Source of the DNA: Pseudomonas sp. GV085
GTDB taxonomy: Bacteria; Pseudomonadota; Gammaproteobacteria; Pseudomonadales; Pseudomonadaceae
Length of the DNA: 64,000 nt
Direction of reading: 5' to 3'
NCBI RefSeq assembly: GCF_003050925.1
Contig: NZ_QAOV01000011.1
Location: 147,381-211,380 of the forward strand
The translations under genes were made by a program, and so were the position numbers. A model generated the notes under the pieces. It worked only from the letters and a program-made list of their open reading frames with translations. It did no database searches and was not told the origin of the DNA. This document shows, one piece after another, positions 25,738 through 34,535 of this stretch. Numbering within the stretch: position 1 is the first letter of the stretch; every line of letters starts with the position of its first letter.

Positions 25738-26535
25738 ATGGCCAAGCATGATGAAGCGCCTACTGACCTGATCCGGGCCAGGGATGTCAGTGGCTTCGAG
25801 TCCTGGGCGCTGCCCAGCTTCGACCCGCCGGAACCCGAGCCGGAACCTGAGCCTGAACCCGAGCCGCCGGAAATGGAGGAAGTGCCGCTGGAGGAAGTCC
25901 AGCCGCTGACCCTCGAAGAGCTCGAAAGCATTCGCCAGGAAGCCTACAACGAAGGCTTTGCCGTGGGCGAAAAAGAAGGTTTCCACAGCACCACGCTCAA
26001 GGTTCGTCAGGAAGCCGAAGTGGCACTTTCTGCGAAGATCGCGGGGCTGGAACAGCTGATGGCGCATCTTTTCGAGCCCATCGCCGAGCAGGACACCCGG
26101 ATTGAAAAATCCCTGGTCGATCTCGTGCAGCACATCACCAAACAGGTCATTCAGCGCGAACTGGCCATCGACTCGACGCAGATCGAACACGTCATGCGCG
26201 AGGCTCTAAAGCTCTTGCCGCTGGGCGTGGGCAATGTGCGGCTGTACATCAATCCGCAGGATTTCGAACAGGTCAAAGCCCTGCGCGAACGCCATGAAGA
26301 GACCTGGCGCATCGTCGAGGACGAGTCGTTGTTGCCCGGCGGTTGCCGGGTCGAGACCGAACACAGCCGTATCGACGCCACAGTCGAAACCCGTGTCGCG
26401 CGGGTGATGGACAAGCTGCTCGACCAGTTGCACGAACAGTCCTTGCACCCGGCCGCACCGGACTTGAGCCTGGAACTGCCGGTCGACCGCAAGCCTGCTG
26501 CCGCGCCAGAAGCGGATGTGCCTGATGCGCCTTGA
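25738..26535 (+). CDS. fliH: FliH flagellar export ATPase regulator
   Basis: A 265-residue FliH, the stator-like partner and inhibitor of the export ATPase FliI. After an N-terminal W-containing segment (SWALPSFDPPEP), which in known FliH contacts FlhA, comes a run of alternating Pro-Glu (about residues 31-42), then the long helical stalk (EAYNEGFAVGEKEGFH) with G-xxx-G type spacing and the C-terminal V-type subunit E-like domain (RELAIDSTQIEHVMREALKLL). Its stop overlaps the fliI start region. Confidence 0.95.
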   Translation: MAKHDEAPTDLIRARDVSGFESWALPSFDPPEPEPEPEPEPEPPEMEEVPLEEVQPLTLEELESIRQEAYNEGFAVGEKEGFHSTTLKVRQEAEVALSAKIAGLEQLMAHLFEPIAEQDTRIEKSLVDLVQHITKQVIQRELAIDSTQIEHVMREALKLLPLGVGNVRLYINPQDFEQVKALRERHEETWRIVEDESLLPGGCRVETEHSRIDATVETRVARVMDKLLDQLHEQSLHPAAPDLSLELPVDRKPAAAPEADVPDAP

Positions 26536-27883
26536 GCGCACCAGCTTCGCCAGGCGCCTGGGCAGTTACGCCGAGGCGACTACGCTTGCCGGCGCGCCGA
26601 TCCTTGAGGGCCGCTTGCTGCGCATGGTCGGCCTGACCCTCGAAGCCGAAGGCCTGCGCGCTGCCATGGGCAGCCGCTGCATGGTCATCAACGACGACAG
26701 CTATCACCCGGTACAGGTTGAAGCCGAAGTGATGGGCTTCTCCGGCAGCAAGGTCTTTCTGATGCCGGTCGGCAGCGTCGCCGGCATTGCCCCCGGCGCG
26801 CGTGTCGTTCCCCTATCCGACACGGGGCGTCTGCCCATGGGCATGAGCATGCTCGGGCGGGTGCTCGATGGCGCCGGTCGTGCCCTGGACGGCAAGGGCG
26901 GGATGAAGGCCGAAGACTGGGTGCCGATGGATGGCCCGACCATCAACCCGCTCAAACGCGAACCGATCAGCGAACCGCTGGACGTGGGCATTCGTTGCAT
27001 CAATGGCATGTTGACAGTCGGGCGCGGTCAACGGCTTGGGCTGTTCGCCGGTACCGGTGTCGGTAAATCTGTGCTGTTGGGCATGATGACGCGCTTTACC
27101 GAGGCCGACATCATCGTCGTCGGGCTGATCGGTGAGCGGGGTCGTGAAGTCAAAGAATTCATCGAGCACATCCTCGGTGAGGAAGGGCTCAAGCGTTCGG
27201 TGGTGGTGGCGTCCCCGGCGGACGATGCGCCGCTGATGCGTCTGCGCGCGGCGATGTATTGCACGCGCATCGCCGAGTATTTCCGCGACAAGGGCAAGAA
27301 TGTCCTGTTGCTGATGGATTCGTTGACCCGTTTCGCCCAGGCCCAACGGGAAATCGCCCTGGCCATCGGTGAGCCGCCAGCGACCAAGGGCTATCCGCCG
27401 TCGGTCTTCGCCAAGCTGCCGAAACTGGTGGAGCGGGCTGGTAATGCGGAGAAGGGCGGTGGTTCGATTACCGCGTTCTACACCGTGCTGTCCGAAGGCG
27501 ATGACCAGCAGGACCCGATTGCCGACTCGGCACGGGGCGTGCTCGACGGGCACATCGTGCTGTCCCGGCGCCTGGCCGAAGAGGGGCATTACCCGGCCAT
27601 CGATATCGAGGCGTCCATCAGCCGGGTGATGCCGGCGGTGGTCTCGCCGGAACACATGGCCCGTGCGCAGTATTTCAAGCAGTTGTGGTCGCGTTATCAG
27701 CAGAGCCGCGATCTGATCAGTGTTGGCGCCTATGTCGCCGGCGGTGACCGCGAGACCGATCTGGCGATTTCCCTGCAACCGCAATTGGTCAAATACCTGC
27801 GCCAGGGCCTCGACGACAGCATCAGCCTGGGCGAAAGCGAGGCGTATCTCGCCTCGATCTTCGCGCCCGCGGCAGGCGGTTAA
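26525..27883 (+). CDS. fliI: FliI flagellum-specific ATPase
   Basis: The type III export ATPase of the flagellum, 452 residues from ATG 26525 (MRLERTSFARRLGSYAEA). A second in-frame ATG at 26516 would add three residues. Walker A GLFAGTGVGKSVLLGMM, Walker B (NVLLLMDSLTRFAQAQREI) and the arginine-finger region match F1-beta-like secretion ATPases. It overlaps the end of fliH by 11 bases, so the pair is coupled. fliJ begins six bases after the stop. Confidence 0.97.
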   Translation: MRLERTSFARRLGSYAEATTLAGAPILEGRLLRMVGLTLEAEGLRAAMGSRCMVINDDSYHPVQVEAEVMGFSGSKVFLMPVGSVAGIAPGARVVPLSDTGRLPMGMSMLGRVLDGAGRALDGKGGMKAEDWVPMDGPTINPLKREPISEPLDVGIRCINGMLTVGRGQRLGLFAGTGVGKSVLLGMMTRFTEADIIVVGLIGERGREVKEFIEHILGEEGLKRSVVVASPADDAPLMRLRAAMYCTRIAEYFRDKGKNVLLLMDSLTRFAQAQREIALAIGEPPATKGYPPSVFAKLPKLVERAGNAEKGGGSITAFYTVLSEGDDQQDPIADSARGVLDGHIVLSRRLAEEGHYPAIDIEASISRVMPAVVSPEHMARAQYFKQLWSRYQQSRDLISVGAYVAGGDRETDLAISLQPQLVKYLRQGLDDSISLGESEAYLASIFAPAAGG

Positions 27884-27889
27884 GCGGTC

Positions 27890-28339
27890 ATGGCTCAGAG
27901 TCGGGCAGGAAGGCTGGCGCCGGTGGTGGAAATGGCCGAGAAGGCCGAGAAAACCGCGGTCCGGCGCCTGGGGCATTTCCAGGGGCAAGTGCGTTTGGCT
28001 GAAAGCAAACTCGCCGACCTCGAAGCCTTCCGTCTCGACTATCAGGAACAATGGATCGTTCGCGGCAGTGGCGGCGTCTCGGGCCAATGGTTGCTCGGCT
28101 ATCAGGGCTTTCTCGCGCAACTGGGCACGGCTATCGACCAGCAGCGGCAAAGCCTGGCCTGGCATCAGAACAACCTGAACAAGGCGCGGGAAACCTGGCA
28201 GCAGGCGTTTGCCCGGGTCGAAGGCTTGCGCAAACTGGTTCAGCGCTATGCCGATGAGGCGCGGGCGCTTGAAGACCGGCGCGAACAGAAACTGCTGGAT
28301 GAGTTGTCCCAGCGCTTGCCGCGTCAGGATGCGTACTGA
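27890..28339 (+). CDS. fliJ: FliJ flagellar export protein
   Basis: A 149-residue coiled-coil protein (long amphipathic helices such as KAEKTAVRRLGHFQGQVRLAE and AEGLRK-type heptads), the central stalk of the FliHIJ ATPase complex that links it to FlhA. The fit rests on size, coiled-coil nature and position directly after fliI. It is the last gene of the fliE operon; a REP-like hairpin that could terminate transcription begins at its stop. Confidence 0.93.
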   Translation: MAQSRAGRLAPVVEMAEKAEKTAVRRLGHFQGQVRLAESKLADLEAFRLDYQEQWIVRGSGGVSGQWLLGYQGFLAQLGTAIDQQRQSLAWHQNNLNKARETWQQAFARVEGLRKLVQRYADEARALEDRREQKLLDELSQRLPRQDAY

Positions 28340-28384
28340 AAAGGTCGCAGCCTGCGGCAGCTCCTACGCAGGCTGCGATCTTTT
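28339..28384. repeat. REP-type hairpin acting as likely terminator after fliJ
   Basis: Arms of 18 bases (28339-28356 and 28367-28384) pair with one G-T and a ten-base loop, and the right arm ends in TTTT. The sequence has the GCTGCGATCTTTT and GCAGCTCCTAC cores of a second Pseudomonas REP family also seen at 50603-50697. It separates the fliE operon from hsbA. Confidence 0.8.
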
Positions 28385-28469
28385 GCTCTTGCCGTGACGC
28401 CTTGCCCCAACCTCTAGCAAATGCTAAACCTTGTACCAGCAGGTTCACCAATGACAAGGAAGCCATGAC

Positions 28470-28769
28470 ATGTCAGTCGTTACAGAAGTTTCCAGTGATG
28501 GGCAAAAGTTGACGATATCGGTCAAAGGACGATTCGACTTCGCCAAGCATCAGGAATTTCGTCAGTCCTACGAAGATAAACAGCTATCGGCGGTTGTGGT
28601 TGACCTGAAAGACGCCACTTACCTCGACAGCTCGGCCCTGGGCATGCTGCTCTTGCTGCGCGATCACGCCGGTGGCGACGACTCCGATGTGCGCGTCGTG
28701 AACAGCAGCACCGACGTACGCAAAATCCTCGCCATCTCCAACTTCGACAAACTGTTCGACATCAGTTGA
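28470..28769 (+). CDS. hsbA: HsbA-like anti-sigma factor antagonist (STAS domain)
   Basis: A 99-residue single STAS domain. The phosphorylatable serine is in YLDSSALGMLLLLRDHA (S54/S55). With the next two genes it matches the HptB-HsbR-HsbA pathway of P. aeruginosa, in which HsbA, depending on its phosphorylation, binds the anti-sigma factor FlgM or a diguanylate cyclase and so shifts cells between swimming and biofilm growth. Here the set lies between fliJ and fliK inside the flagellar cluster. The identification rests on domain type and gene order. Confidence 0.88.
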   Translation: MSVVTEVSSDGQKLTISVKGRFDFAKHQEFRQSYEDKQLSAVVVDLKDATYLDSSALGMLLLLRDHAGGDDSDVRVVNSSTDVRKILAISNFDKLFDIS

Positions 28770-28774
28770 TTGCC

Positions 28775-30481
28775 ATGCAGCCACTGGAGCCGCTGACGAT
28801 CCTGATTGCCGAGGACAGCACCGCCGATCGCCTGTTGCTGTCGAGCATCCTGCGCCGCCTGGGGCACGAAGTACTGACGGCGGCCAACGGCGCCGAAGCG
28901 GTCGACGCATTTCGCCAGCAACAACCGCAACTGGTGTTGATGGACGCGATGATGCCGGTGATGGACGGCTTCGAGGCGGCCCGGCAGATCAAGGAGCTGG
29001 CCGGGGAAACCCTGGTGCCGATCATCTTCCTCACTTCCTTGTCTGAAAGCGAAGCCCTGGCCCGTTGCCTGGAAGTCGGCGGTGACGACTTTCTGGCAAA
29101 GCCCTACAACCAGGTGATTCTCGCTGCCAAGATCAAGGCGATGGATCGCTTGCGGCGCTTGCAGGACACCGTGCTGCAGCAGCGTGACCAGATCGCCCGG
29201 CACCACGACTACCTGCTCAACGAACAGCGCGTGGCCAAGGCTGTATTCGACAAGGTGGCGCACTCCGGCTGCCTGAATGCCGCTGCGAATATCCGTTATC
29301 TGCAATCACCCTATGCGCTGTTCAACGGCGACCTGCTGCTGGCCGCGTTCACCCCGGCCGGAGACATGCACGTACTGCTGGGCGACTTCACCGGCCACGG
29401 TCTGCCGGCGGCGGTGGGTGCCATGCCCTTGGCCGAAGTCTTCTACGGAATGACCGCCAAGGGCTATGGCCTGGCGGAAACCCTGCGCGAGATGAATGCC
29501 AAGCTCAAGCGCATTCTGCCGGTGGACATGTTCTGCTGCGCCACGTTGCTGTGCCTGAGTTTTCAACGTCGTTCGGTGGAAGTCTGGAACGGCGGCATGC
29601 CCGACGGTTACCTGCATCGTGTTGCCAGTGGCGAGCGAACGCCTCTGGCGGCGCGGCACCTGCCTTTGGGGGTGCTGAGCCCTGAGTCCTTCGATGAGCG
29701 TACCGAGGTGTTTCCCATGGTGCTCGGGGATCGGGTGTTTCTCCTGTCCGATGGGGTGATAGACACTTGCGACGCCAATGAACAGTTGTTTGGTGTGCAG
29801 CGATTGCAGCAGGTGTTTGCCGCCAATCGCCAGCCGGATGCGCTGTTCGAAGAGATCGAGCATGCGCTGCGACAGTTCGGCGGTGAAGCGCGCGACGATG
29901 TCAGCATGGTCGAAATCAGCCTGCTGGAGCCGGCGCAGATCACGCCGCCGGCGTTGGTCTACTCCGACAGCGGCCAGTCCTGCCCGCTGGACTGGTCGGT
30001 GAGTTTCGAATTTCGCGCCGCCACGCTCAAGCGCTTCAATCCGTTGCCCTATCTGTTGCAGTTGCTGCTTGAGGTGCATGGTCTGCGGGGCCAGAGCGGT
30101 GCGCTCTACAGTGTGCTGGCGGAACTCTATTCCAATGCGCTGGAGCATGGAGTGCTGGGGCTGGACTCGAGCCTCAAGCGCGATGCATCGGGTTTTGCGC
30201 GTTATTATCAGCAGCGTAATACCCGTCTGGACGAACTTCAGGAAGGCTATGTACGGTTGCATTTGCAGGTGACGCCAACAGACGACGGCGGTTGCCTGGC
30301 CATTCACATCGAAGACAGCGGCAAGGGTTTCGATGTCGAGCGGGTGATGAAAAGACCTGTGGATGACATCCGCCTGTCGGGACGTGGGGTCAGTCTGATC
30401 CGTCAGTTGGGGCGTAATGCCCGCTGGACCGACGATGGTCGAGGTGCACGTGTGGAGTTTATCTGGAAGGCTGCGCAGTAA
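28775..30481 (+). CDS. hsbR: HsbR-like response regulator with PP2C phosphatase and kinase domains
   Basis: About 568 residues from ATG 28775; a TTG at 28766 that overlaps the hsbA stop is the alternative start. The domains are a receiver (D57 in LVLMDAMMPVMDG, about residues 5-125), a PP2C/SpoIIE-type phosphatase (about 180-380, with GDFTGHGLPAAVGAMP and VFLLSDGVIDTCD) and a C-terminal HATPase-like anti-sigma kinase domain (LYSNALEHGVLG and HIEDSGKGFDV). In P. aeruginosa HsbR both phosphorylates and dephosphorylates HsbA under control of HptB. Confidence 0.92.
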   Translation: MQPLEPLTILIAEDSTADRLLLSSILRRLGHEVLTAANGAEAVDAFRQQQPQLVLMDAMMPVMDGFEAARQIKELAGETLVPIIFLTSLSESEALARCLEVGGDDFLAKPYNQVILAAKIKAMDRLRRLQDTVLQQRDQIARHHDYLLNEQRVAKAVFDKVAHSGCLNAAANIRYLQSPYALFNGDLLLAAFTPAGDMHVLLGDFTGHGLPAAVGAMPLAEVFYGMTAKGYGLAETLREMNAKLKRILPVDMFCCATLLCLSFQRRSVEVWNGGMPDGYLHRVASGERTPLAARHLPLGVLSPESFDERTEVFPMVLGDRVFLLSDGVIDTCDANEQLFGVQRLQQVFAANRQPDALFEEIEHALRQFGGEARDDVSMVEISLLEPAQITPPALVYSDSGQSCPLDWSVSFEFRAATLKRFNPLPYLLQLLLEVHGLRGQSGALYSVLAELYSNALEHGVLGLDSSLKRDASGFARYYQQRNTRLDELQEGYVRLHLQVTPTDDGGCLAIHIEDSGKGFDVERVMKRPVDDIRLSGRGVSLIRQLGRNARWTDDGRGARVEFIWKAAQ

Positions 30482-30511
30482 TCCGCGCATTCTTGATCAA
30501 GGAGTGAGCAA

Positions 30512-30871
30512 ATGAACGACAAAAACGACAAACATGTGGATCGCGACGTGCTGAGTACATTGCAGGAAGTGATGGAAGAGGGCTATGCGGATTTGCTGGG
30601 TATCTTTCTTGCGGACTCCGAGGAGCGCCTGAGCATCTTGCGAACGGCTGACAGTGTTGCACTGCTCGTTGCAACCGCTCATAGCTTCAAAGGCAGCAGC
30701 AGCAATATGGGTGCAGTCAAGCTGAGCGAACTTTGCCATCAGCTTGAACAGCAGGCCAGAAGTTCGCCATGGGCCGCCGTTCAGGAACTAGTCCGCGAAA
30801 TCGACCACGAATTCGCCGGTATCCGGCCTCTTTACGAAGCTGAACGACAGCGTTGCACTGCGAAAATCTGA
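30512..30871 (+). CDS. hptB: HptB-like histidine phosphotransfer protein
   Basis: A 119-residue Hpt domain with phospho-histidine H57 in TAHSFKGSSSNMGAVKL, preceded by an AAGGAG ribosome site. In P. aeruginosa HptB receives phosphate from hybrid kinases such as RetS, PA1611, PA1976 and SagS and passes it to HsbR. It ends the hsbA-hsbR-hptB set; fliK starts 100 bases later behind its own RpoN-like site. Confidence 0.9.
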   Translation: MNDKNDKHVDRDVLSTLQEVMEEGYADLLGIFLADSEERLSILRTADSVALLVATAHSFKGSSSNMGAVKLSELCHQLEQQARSSPWAAVQELVREIDHEFAGIRPLYEAERQRCTAKI

Positions 30872-30905
30872 GTCTGCGCTTCATTTGGTCTCCTTCGAGT
30901 GAATC

Positions 30906-30921
30906 TGGCTCGACCTTTGCA
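30906..30921 (+). promoter_or_regulatory. RpoN-like promoter of fliK
   Basis: TGGCTCGACCTTTGCA has GG at 30907-30908 and GC at 30919-30920 with ten bases between, and one departure from TGGCAC. It lies 50 bases before the fliK ATG. Confidence 0.7.
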
Positions 30922-30970
30922 CTTAACTCGTCCAACTGTACTTACGAGCCCGTGCAGCGGAGACCGTTTC

Positions 30971-32314
30971 ATGCCCGTTACCCCCAATATTCTGCTTCAG
31001 GCCTCCAGGCAGGCCAAGACTCAGGCCGCCTGCGCCAATCCCCCGGCGCTGACCGCTGAGCCCGGGGACAAGGCCGCAAGCTTCGCTCATGTCTATGCCA
31101 ATCAGGCCCAGAGCAAGCCCAATGCGTCGGCGGATACCTCGGTCAAGCCGAGTCGCGAAAAAAGCGCCGATGTCGCCGGAGAAAAAGACGCTGGCGACGA
31201 CCAGTCTGCCGCCGGGGAACCGGTGGTTGCCGATGGCGGCAAATCCTTGCCTTCCGACACGCCGGTGCAGGCTGATGGCAAAACTGCCGACGATGATGCG
31301 TCAGATGCCGACCAGACGCTGGTCGCCGATACCGCACCGCTCGATCCGGCGCTTGATCCTTCATGGCTGCCAGTCCTTCAGCCAGTCGTGCCGGCGCCGG
31401 TAGCACCCGCCGTGGCCGACACCGTGCAACCTGCCGTTGACGCGCCGGTTGCCGCCGCGGCTACGGCTGCAATCGTTCCTGCGCTGGCCACTACCGACGG
31501 CGATTTCGATCCCTCTACCGATCCACTCGATGCATTGCCGGCGGTGCGCCTGGCCATGGAGCAGAGCGGTCACGTATCGGCTTCCAAGACTGTACCGACA
31601 CAGGCACAAGCCCAGGCTGACGGTGAGCTGACACCGGCGCAAAACTTTGCCGCCGGCATGGCGACCCTGCTGGATGTTCAGGGCGACAAGAGCAGCACCG
31701 GTCAGGGCGACGATAAGGCTTTCAGTGGCTTGATCGATGACGGCCTGAAGGACCTCAAGTCCGCCAGCAGCGACACCCGTGTCGATGATTTCGCCAACCG
31801 TCTGGCCGCGCTGACTCAGGCGGCCACGCCAAAGACCGCCAATGCCTTGCCGGTGAACCAGCCGATCGCCATGCATCAGAGCGGGTGGACCGAAGAGGTG
31901 GTGAACCGGGTCATGTACCTGTCCAGTGCCAATCTCAAGGCCGCGGACATCCAGTTGCAGCCCGCTGAACTCGGGCGGCTGGACATTCGGGTGAACATGG
32001 TTCCCGATCAACAGACCCAGGTCACGTTCATGAGCGCGCATCCGGGTGTCCGTGAGGCGCTGGATGGCCAGGTCCATCGCTTGCGCGATATGTTCGCGCA
32101 GCAGGGCATGGGACAGGTCGATGTCAACGTTTCGGACCAGTCCCGTGGTTCGCAGCAAGGGCAGGAACAGGCCCGGCACAGTCAGAGCGGGAAGACCAGC
32201 GTCAGCGGCGGTCGCCTCGATTCAATGGATGACGACATGACCCCGGGCGTCGCTGAAGTGGCTGCCAATACCATCAGCGTGATCGGCACCAGCGCGGTCG
32301 ATTACTACGCCTGA
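30971..32314 (+). CDS. fliK: FliK hook-length control protein
   Basis: 447 residues from ATG 30971, which has a CGGAGA site; the frame is open upstream to 30899, but that stretch contains the RpoN promoter. The N-terminal two thirds are rich in Ala, Asp and Pro, as expected for the extended ruler. The C-terminal FliK domain begins near residue 300 and carries the conserved core (KAADIQLQPAELGRLDIRVNM and ALDGQVHRLRDMF). FliK measures hook length and switches FlhB specificity from hook to filament export. Confidence 0.93.
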   Translation: MPVTPNILLQASRQAKTQAACANPPALTAEPGDKAASFAHVYANQAQSKPNASADTSVKPSREKSADVAGEKDAGDDQSAAGEPVVADGGKSLPSDTPVQADGKTADDDASDADQTLVADTAPLDPALDPSWLPVLQPVVPAPVAPAVADTVQPAVDAPVAAAATAAIVPALATTDGDFDPSTDPLDALPAVRLAMEQSGHVSASKTVPTQAQAQADGELTPAQNFAAGMATLLDVQGDKSSTGQGDDKAFSGLIDDGLKDLKSASSDTRVDDFANRLAALTQAATPKTANALPVNQPIAMHQSGWTEEVVNRVMYLSSANLKAADIQLQPAELGRLDIRVNMVPDQQTQVTFMSAHPGVREALDGQVHRLRDMFAQQGMGQVDVNVSDQSRGSQQGQEQARHSQSGKTSVSGGRLDSMDDDMTPGVAEVAANTISVIGTSAVDYYA

Positions 32315-32361
32315 CCAAAGCCATCACTCCAATCGTTCCCTTCGCATGGGAACGATCCCTC

Positions 32362-32474
32362 TGTAGGAGCGAGCTTGCTCGCGAAAAACGTGAGAGCGCC
32401 GCGTTTATCCAGATGGCCCTCGTCATCGTTAACGTCCATCGCGAGCAATCGAGCGTCGACCGGCTGCTCCTACA
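32362..32474. repeat. BIME: paired REP elements, copy 2
   Basis: A plus-oriented REP (TGTAGGAGCGAGCTTGCTCG, from 32362) and a minus-oriented one (32436-32474) flank a spacer with GAGCGCCGCGTTTATCC and CGTTAACGTCC. The right arm is the exact reverse complement, over 39 bases, of the REP at 52559-52597. The last base of the element touches the first base of the fliL RpoN promoter. Confidence 0.88.
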
Positions 32475-32490
32475 TGGCATAACACTTGCT
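32475..32490 (+). promoter_or_regulatory. RpoN promoter of the fliL operon
   Basis: TGGCATAACACTTGCT has GG at 32476-32477 and GC at 32488-32489, spacing ten, with TGGCA and TTGCT both consensus. It lies 50 bases before fliL and directly abuts the BIME on its left. It probably drives fliLMNOPQR-flhB. Confidence 0.88.
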
Positions 32491-32540
32491 CTTGCCTTGC
32501 CGTGCGACTGTGAAAACCCGATTAGTGACGGATTATTGGC

Positions 32541-33044
32541 ATGGCGAAGAGCGACGCAGCAGTAAAAGACCCCGCAACCAAAGGCAAACTCAAGCTGATT
32601 ATCGTGATCGTGGCGGCCCTGCTGCTGGCGATCGGTGTGTCCGTGGGGGCGACCTGGTACTTCATGCACAGCGCTCAGAGCAAGCCTGCCGCCGCCGAGG
32701 CGCAAATCGCTCCCGTCGGTAAACAGCCTGCGATTTTCGAGTCGATGGCGCCGGCCTTCGTGGCCAACTTCAACCAGAGCGGTCGTCAGCGCTACATGCA
32801 AGTGAGCATCACCATGCTCGGGCGCAATCAGGCGGATCTGGATGCCCTCAAGGTCCACATGCCGGTGATCCGCAATAACCTGGTCATGCTGTTCTCCGGG
32901 CAGGACTTCGCGACCCTCGCCTCGCCGGTCGGTCAGGAAATGCTGCGGCAGAAAGCCACCGCCAGCGTCCAGGAAGTGGCGCAGAAAGAGCTTGGCAAAG
33001 TGGTGATCGAACAGTTGCTTTTCACTAATTTCGTACTGCAGTAG
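32541..33044 (+). CDS. fliL: FliL basal body-associated protein
   Basis: A 167-residue single-pass inner-membrane protein. One hydrophobic helix lies near residues 17-38 (LKLIIVIVAALLLAIGVSV) and is followed by a periplasmic domain that matches FliL (PAFVANFNQSGRQRYMQVSI and the C-terminal VVIEQLLFTNFVLQ). FliL surrounds the stator units and helps torque generation. First gene of the fliL operon; fliM starts nine bases later. Confidence 0.96.
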   Translation: MAKSDAAVKDPATKGKLKLIIVIVAALLLAIGVSVGATWYFMHSAQSKPAAAEAQIAPVGKQPAIFESMAPAFVANFNQSGRQRYMQVSITMLGRNQADLDALKVHMPVIRNNLVMLFSGQDFATLASPVGQEMLRQKATASVQEVAQKELGKVVIEQLLFTNFVLQ

Positions 33045-33053
33045 GAACACGAC

Positions 33054-34022
33054 ATGGCCGTGCAGGACCTGCTGTCCCAGGATGAGATCGACGCGCTGTT
33101 GCATGGTGTCGACGATGGTCTGGTACAGACCGAAAACGCTGCCGAACCCGGCACCGTCAAAAGCTATGACTTGACCAGCCAGGATCGCATCGTCCGTGGA
33201 CGCATGCCGACCCTGGAAATGATCAACGAGCGTTTCGCCCGCTACACCCGCATCAGCATGTTCAACATGCTGCGTCGCTCGGCGGACGTGGCGGTCGGCG
33301 GCGTGCAGGTGATGAAGTTCGGCGAATACGTGCACTCGCTGTACGTACCGACCAGTCTCAACCTGGTCAAGATCAAACCCCTGCGCGGCACTGCGCTGTT
33401 CATCCTCGACGCCAAACTGGTGTTCAAGCTGGTGGACAACTTCTTCGGCGGTGACGGCCGGCACGCCAAGATCGAAGGGCGTGAATTCACGCCGACCGAA
33501 CTGCGTGTGGTGCGCATGGTGCTGGAGCAGGCGTTCGTCGATTTGAAGGAGGCCTGGCAGGCGATCATGGAAGTCAACTTCGAGTACATCAACTCGGAAG
33601 TGAACCCGGCCATGGCCAACATCGTCGGCCCGAGCGAAGCCATTGTGGTGTCGACCTTCCACATCGAACTCGATGGCGGTGGCGGCGACCTGCACGTGAC
33701 CATGCCGTACTCGATGATCGAGCCGGTGCGCGAAATGCTCGACGCCGGCTTCCAGTCGGACCTCGACGACCAGGACGAGCGCTGGGTCAACGCCCTGCGC
33801 CAGGACGTGCTGGACGTCGACGTGCCGATCGGTGCGACCGTGGCTCGTCGTCAGTTGCGCCTGCGCGACATCCTGCACATGCAGCCGGGGGATGTGATCC
33901 CGGTCGACATGCCGGAAGAAATGATCATGCGCGCCAACGGCGTGCCGGCCTTCAAGGTCAAGATGGGCTCGCACAAGGGCAACCTGGCGTTGCAAGTGAT
34001 CGAGCCGATCGAGCGCCGTTGA
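33054..34022 (+). CDS. fliM: FliM motor switch protein
   Basis: A 322-residue C-ring protein. The N-terminal CheY-binding peptide is visible (LLSQDEIDALLHGV), followed by the CheC-like middle domain with the FliG-binding GGXG region (FFGGDGRHAKIEGREFT) and the C-terminal SpoA domain (RLRDILHMQPGDVIPVDMPE). Binding of phosphorylated CheY here reverses rotation. Length is normal. Confidence 0.98.
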   Translation: MAVQDLLSQDEIDALLHGVDDGLVQTENAAEPGTVKSYDLTSQDRIVRGRMPTLEMINERFARYTRISMFNMLRRSADVAVGGVQVMKFGEYVHSLYVPTSLNLVKIKPLRGTALFILDAKLVFKLVDNFFGGDGRHAKIEGREFTPTELRVVRMVLEQAFVDLKEAWQAIMEVNFEYINSEVNPAMANIVGPSEAIVVSTFHIELDGGGGDLHVTMPYSMIEPVREMLDAGFQSDLDDQDERWVNALRQDVLDVDVPIGATVARRQLRLRDILHMQPGDVIPVDMPEEMIMRANGVPAFKVKMGSHKGNLALQVIEPIERR

Positions 34023-34088
34023 CCGGCGCTCGAACCCATTCGCGATTAACCGAATTCTGAATTTTTGCTCGCCGAGGACACTGACAAT

Positions 34089-34535
34089 ATGAACACCCAG
34101 GACGATCAGGCACTGGCCGATGAATGGGCTGCGGCCCTGGAAGAAACCGGCGATGCCGGGCAGGCCGACATCGACGCTTTGCTGGCCGCTGATTCCGGCA
34201 GCTCCGCGTCCAACCGCCTGCCAATGGAAGAGTTCGGCAGCGTGCCGAAAAACAACGATCCGGTCAGCCTTGAAGGCCCGAACCTGGACGTGATCCTCGA
34301 TATTCCGGTGTCGATTTCCATGGAAGTGGGCAGCACCGACATCAACATCCGCAACCTGCTGCAACTGAACCAGGGCTCGGTGATCGAGCTCGATCGCCTG
34401 GCTGGCGAGCCGCTGGACGTGCTGGTCAATGGCACGCTCATCGCCCATGGCGAAGTGGTGGTGGTCAACGAGAAGTTCGGCATCCGCCTGACGGACGTGA
34501 TCAGCCCAAGCGAACGCATCAAGAAGCTGCGCTGA
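34089..34535 (+). CDS. fliN: FliN motor switch protein
   Basis: 148 residues from ATG 34089; an upstream in-frame TTG (34065) is not supported. The C-terminal SpoA domain is clear: LDVILDIPVSISMEVGSTDI, RNLLQLNQGSVIELDRLAGEPLDVLVNG and FGIRLTDVISPSERIKKL. The N-terminal 60 residues are acidic and poorly conserved. FliN forms the lower C-ring and docks the export ATPase complex. The fliO GTG follows its stop directly. Confidence 0.97.
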   Translation: MNTQDDQALADEWAAALEETGDAGQADIDALLAADSGSSASNRLPMEEFGSVPKNNDPVSLEGPNLDVILDIPVSISMEVGSTDINIRNLLQLNQGSVIELDRLAGEPLDVLVNGTLIAHGEVVVVNEKFGIRLTDVISPSERIKKLR

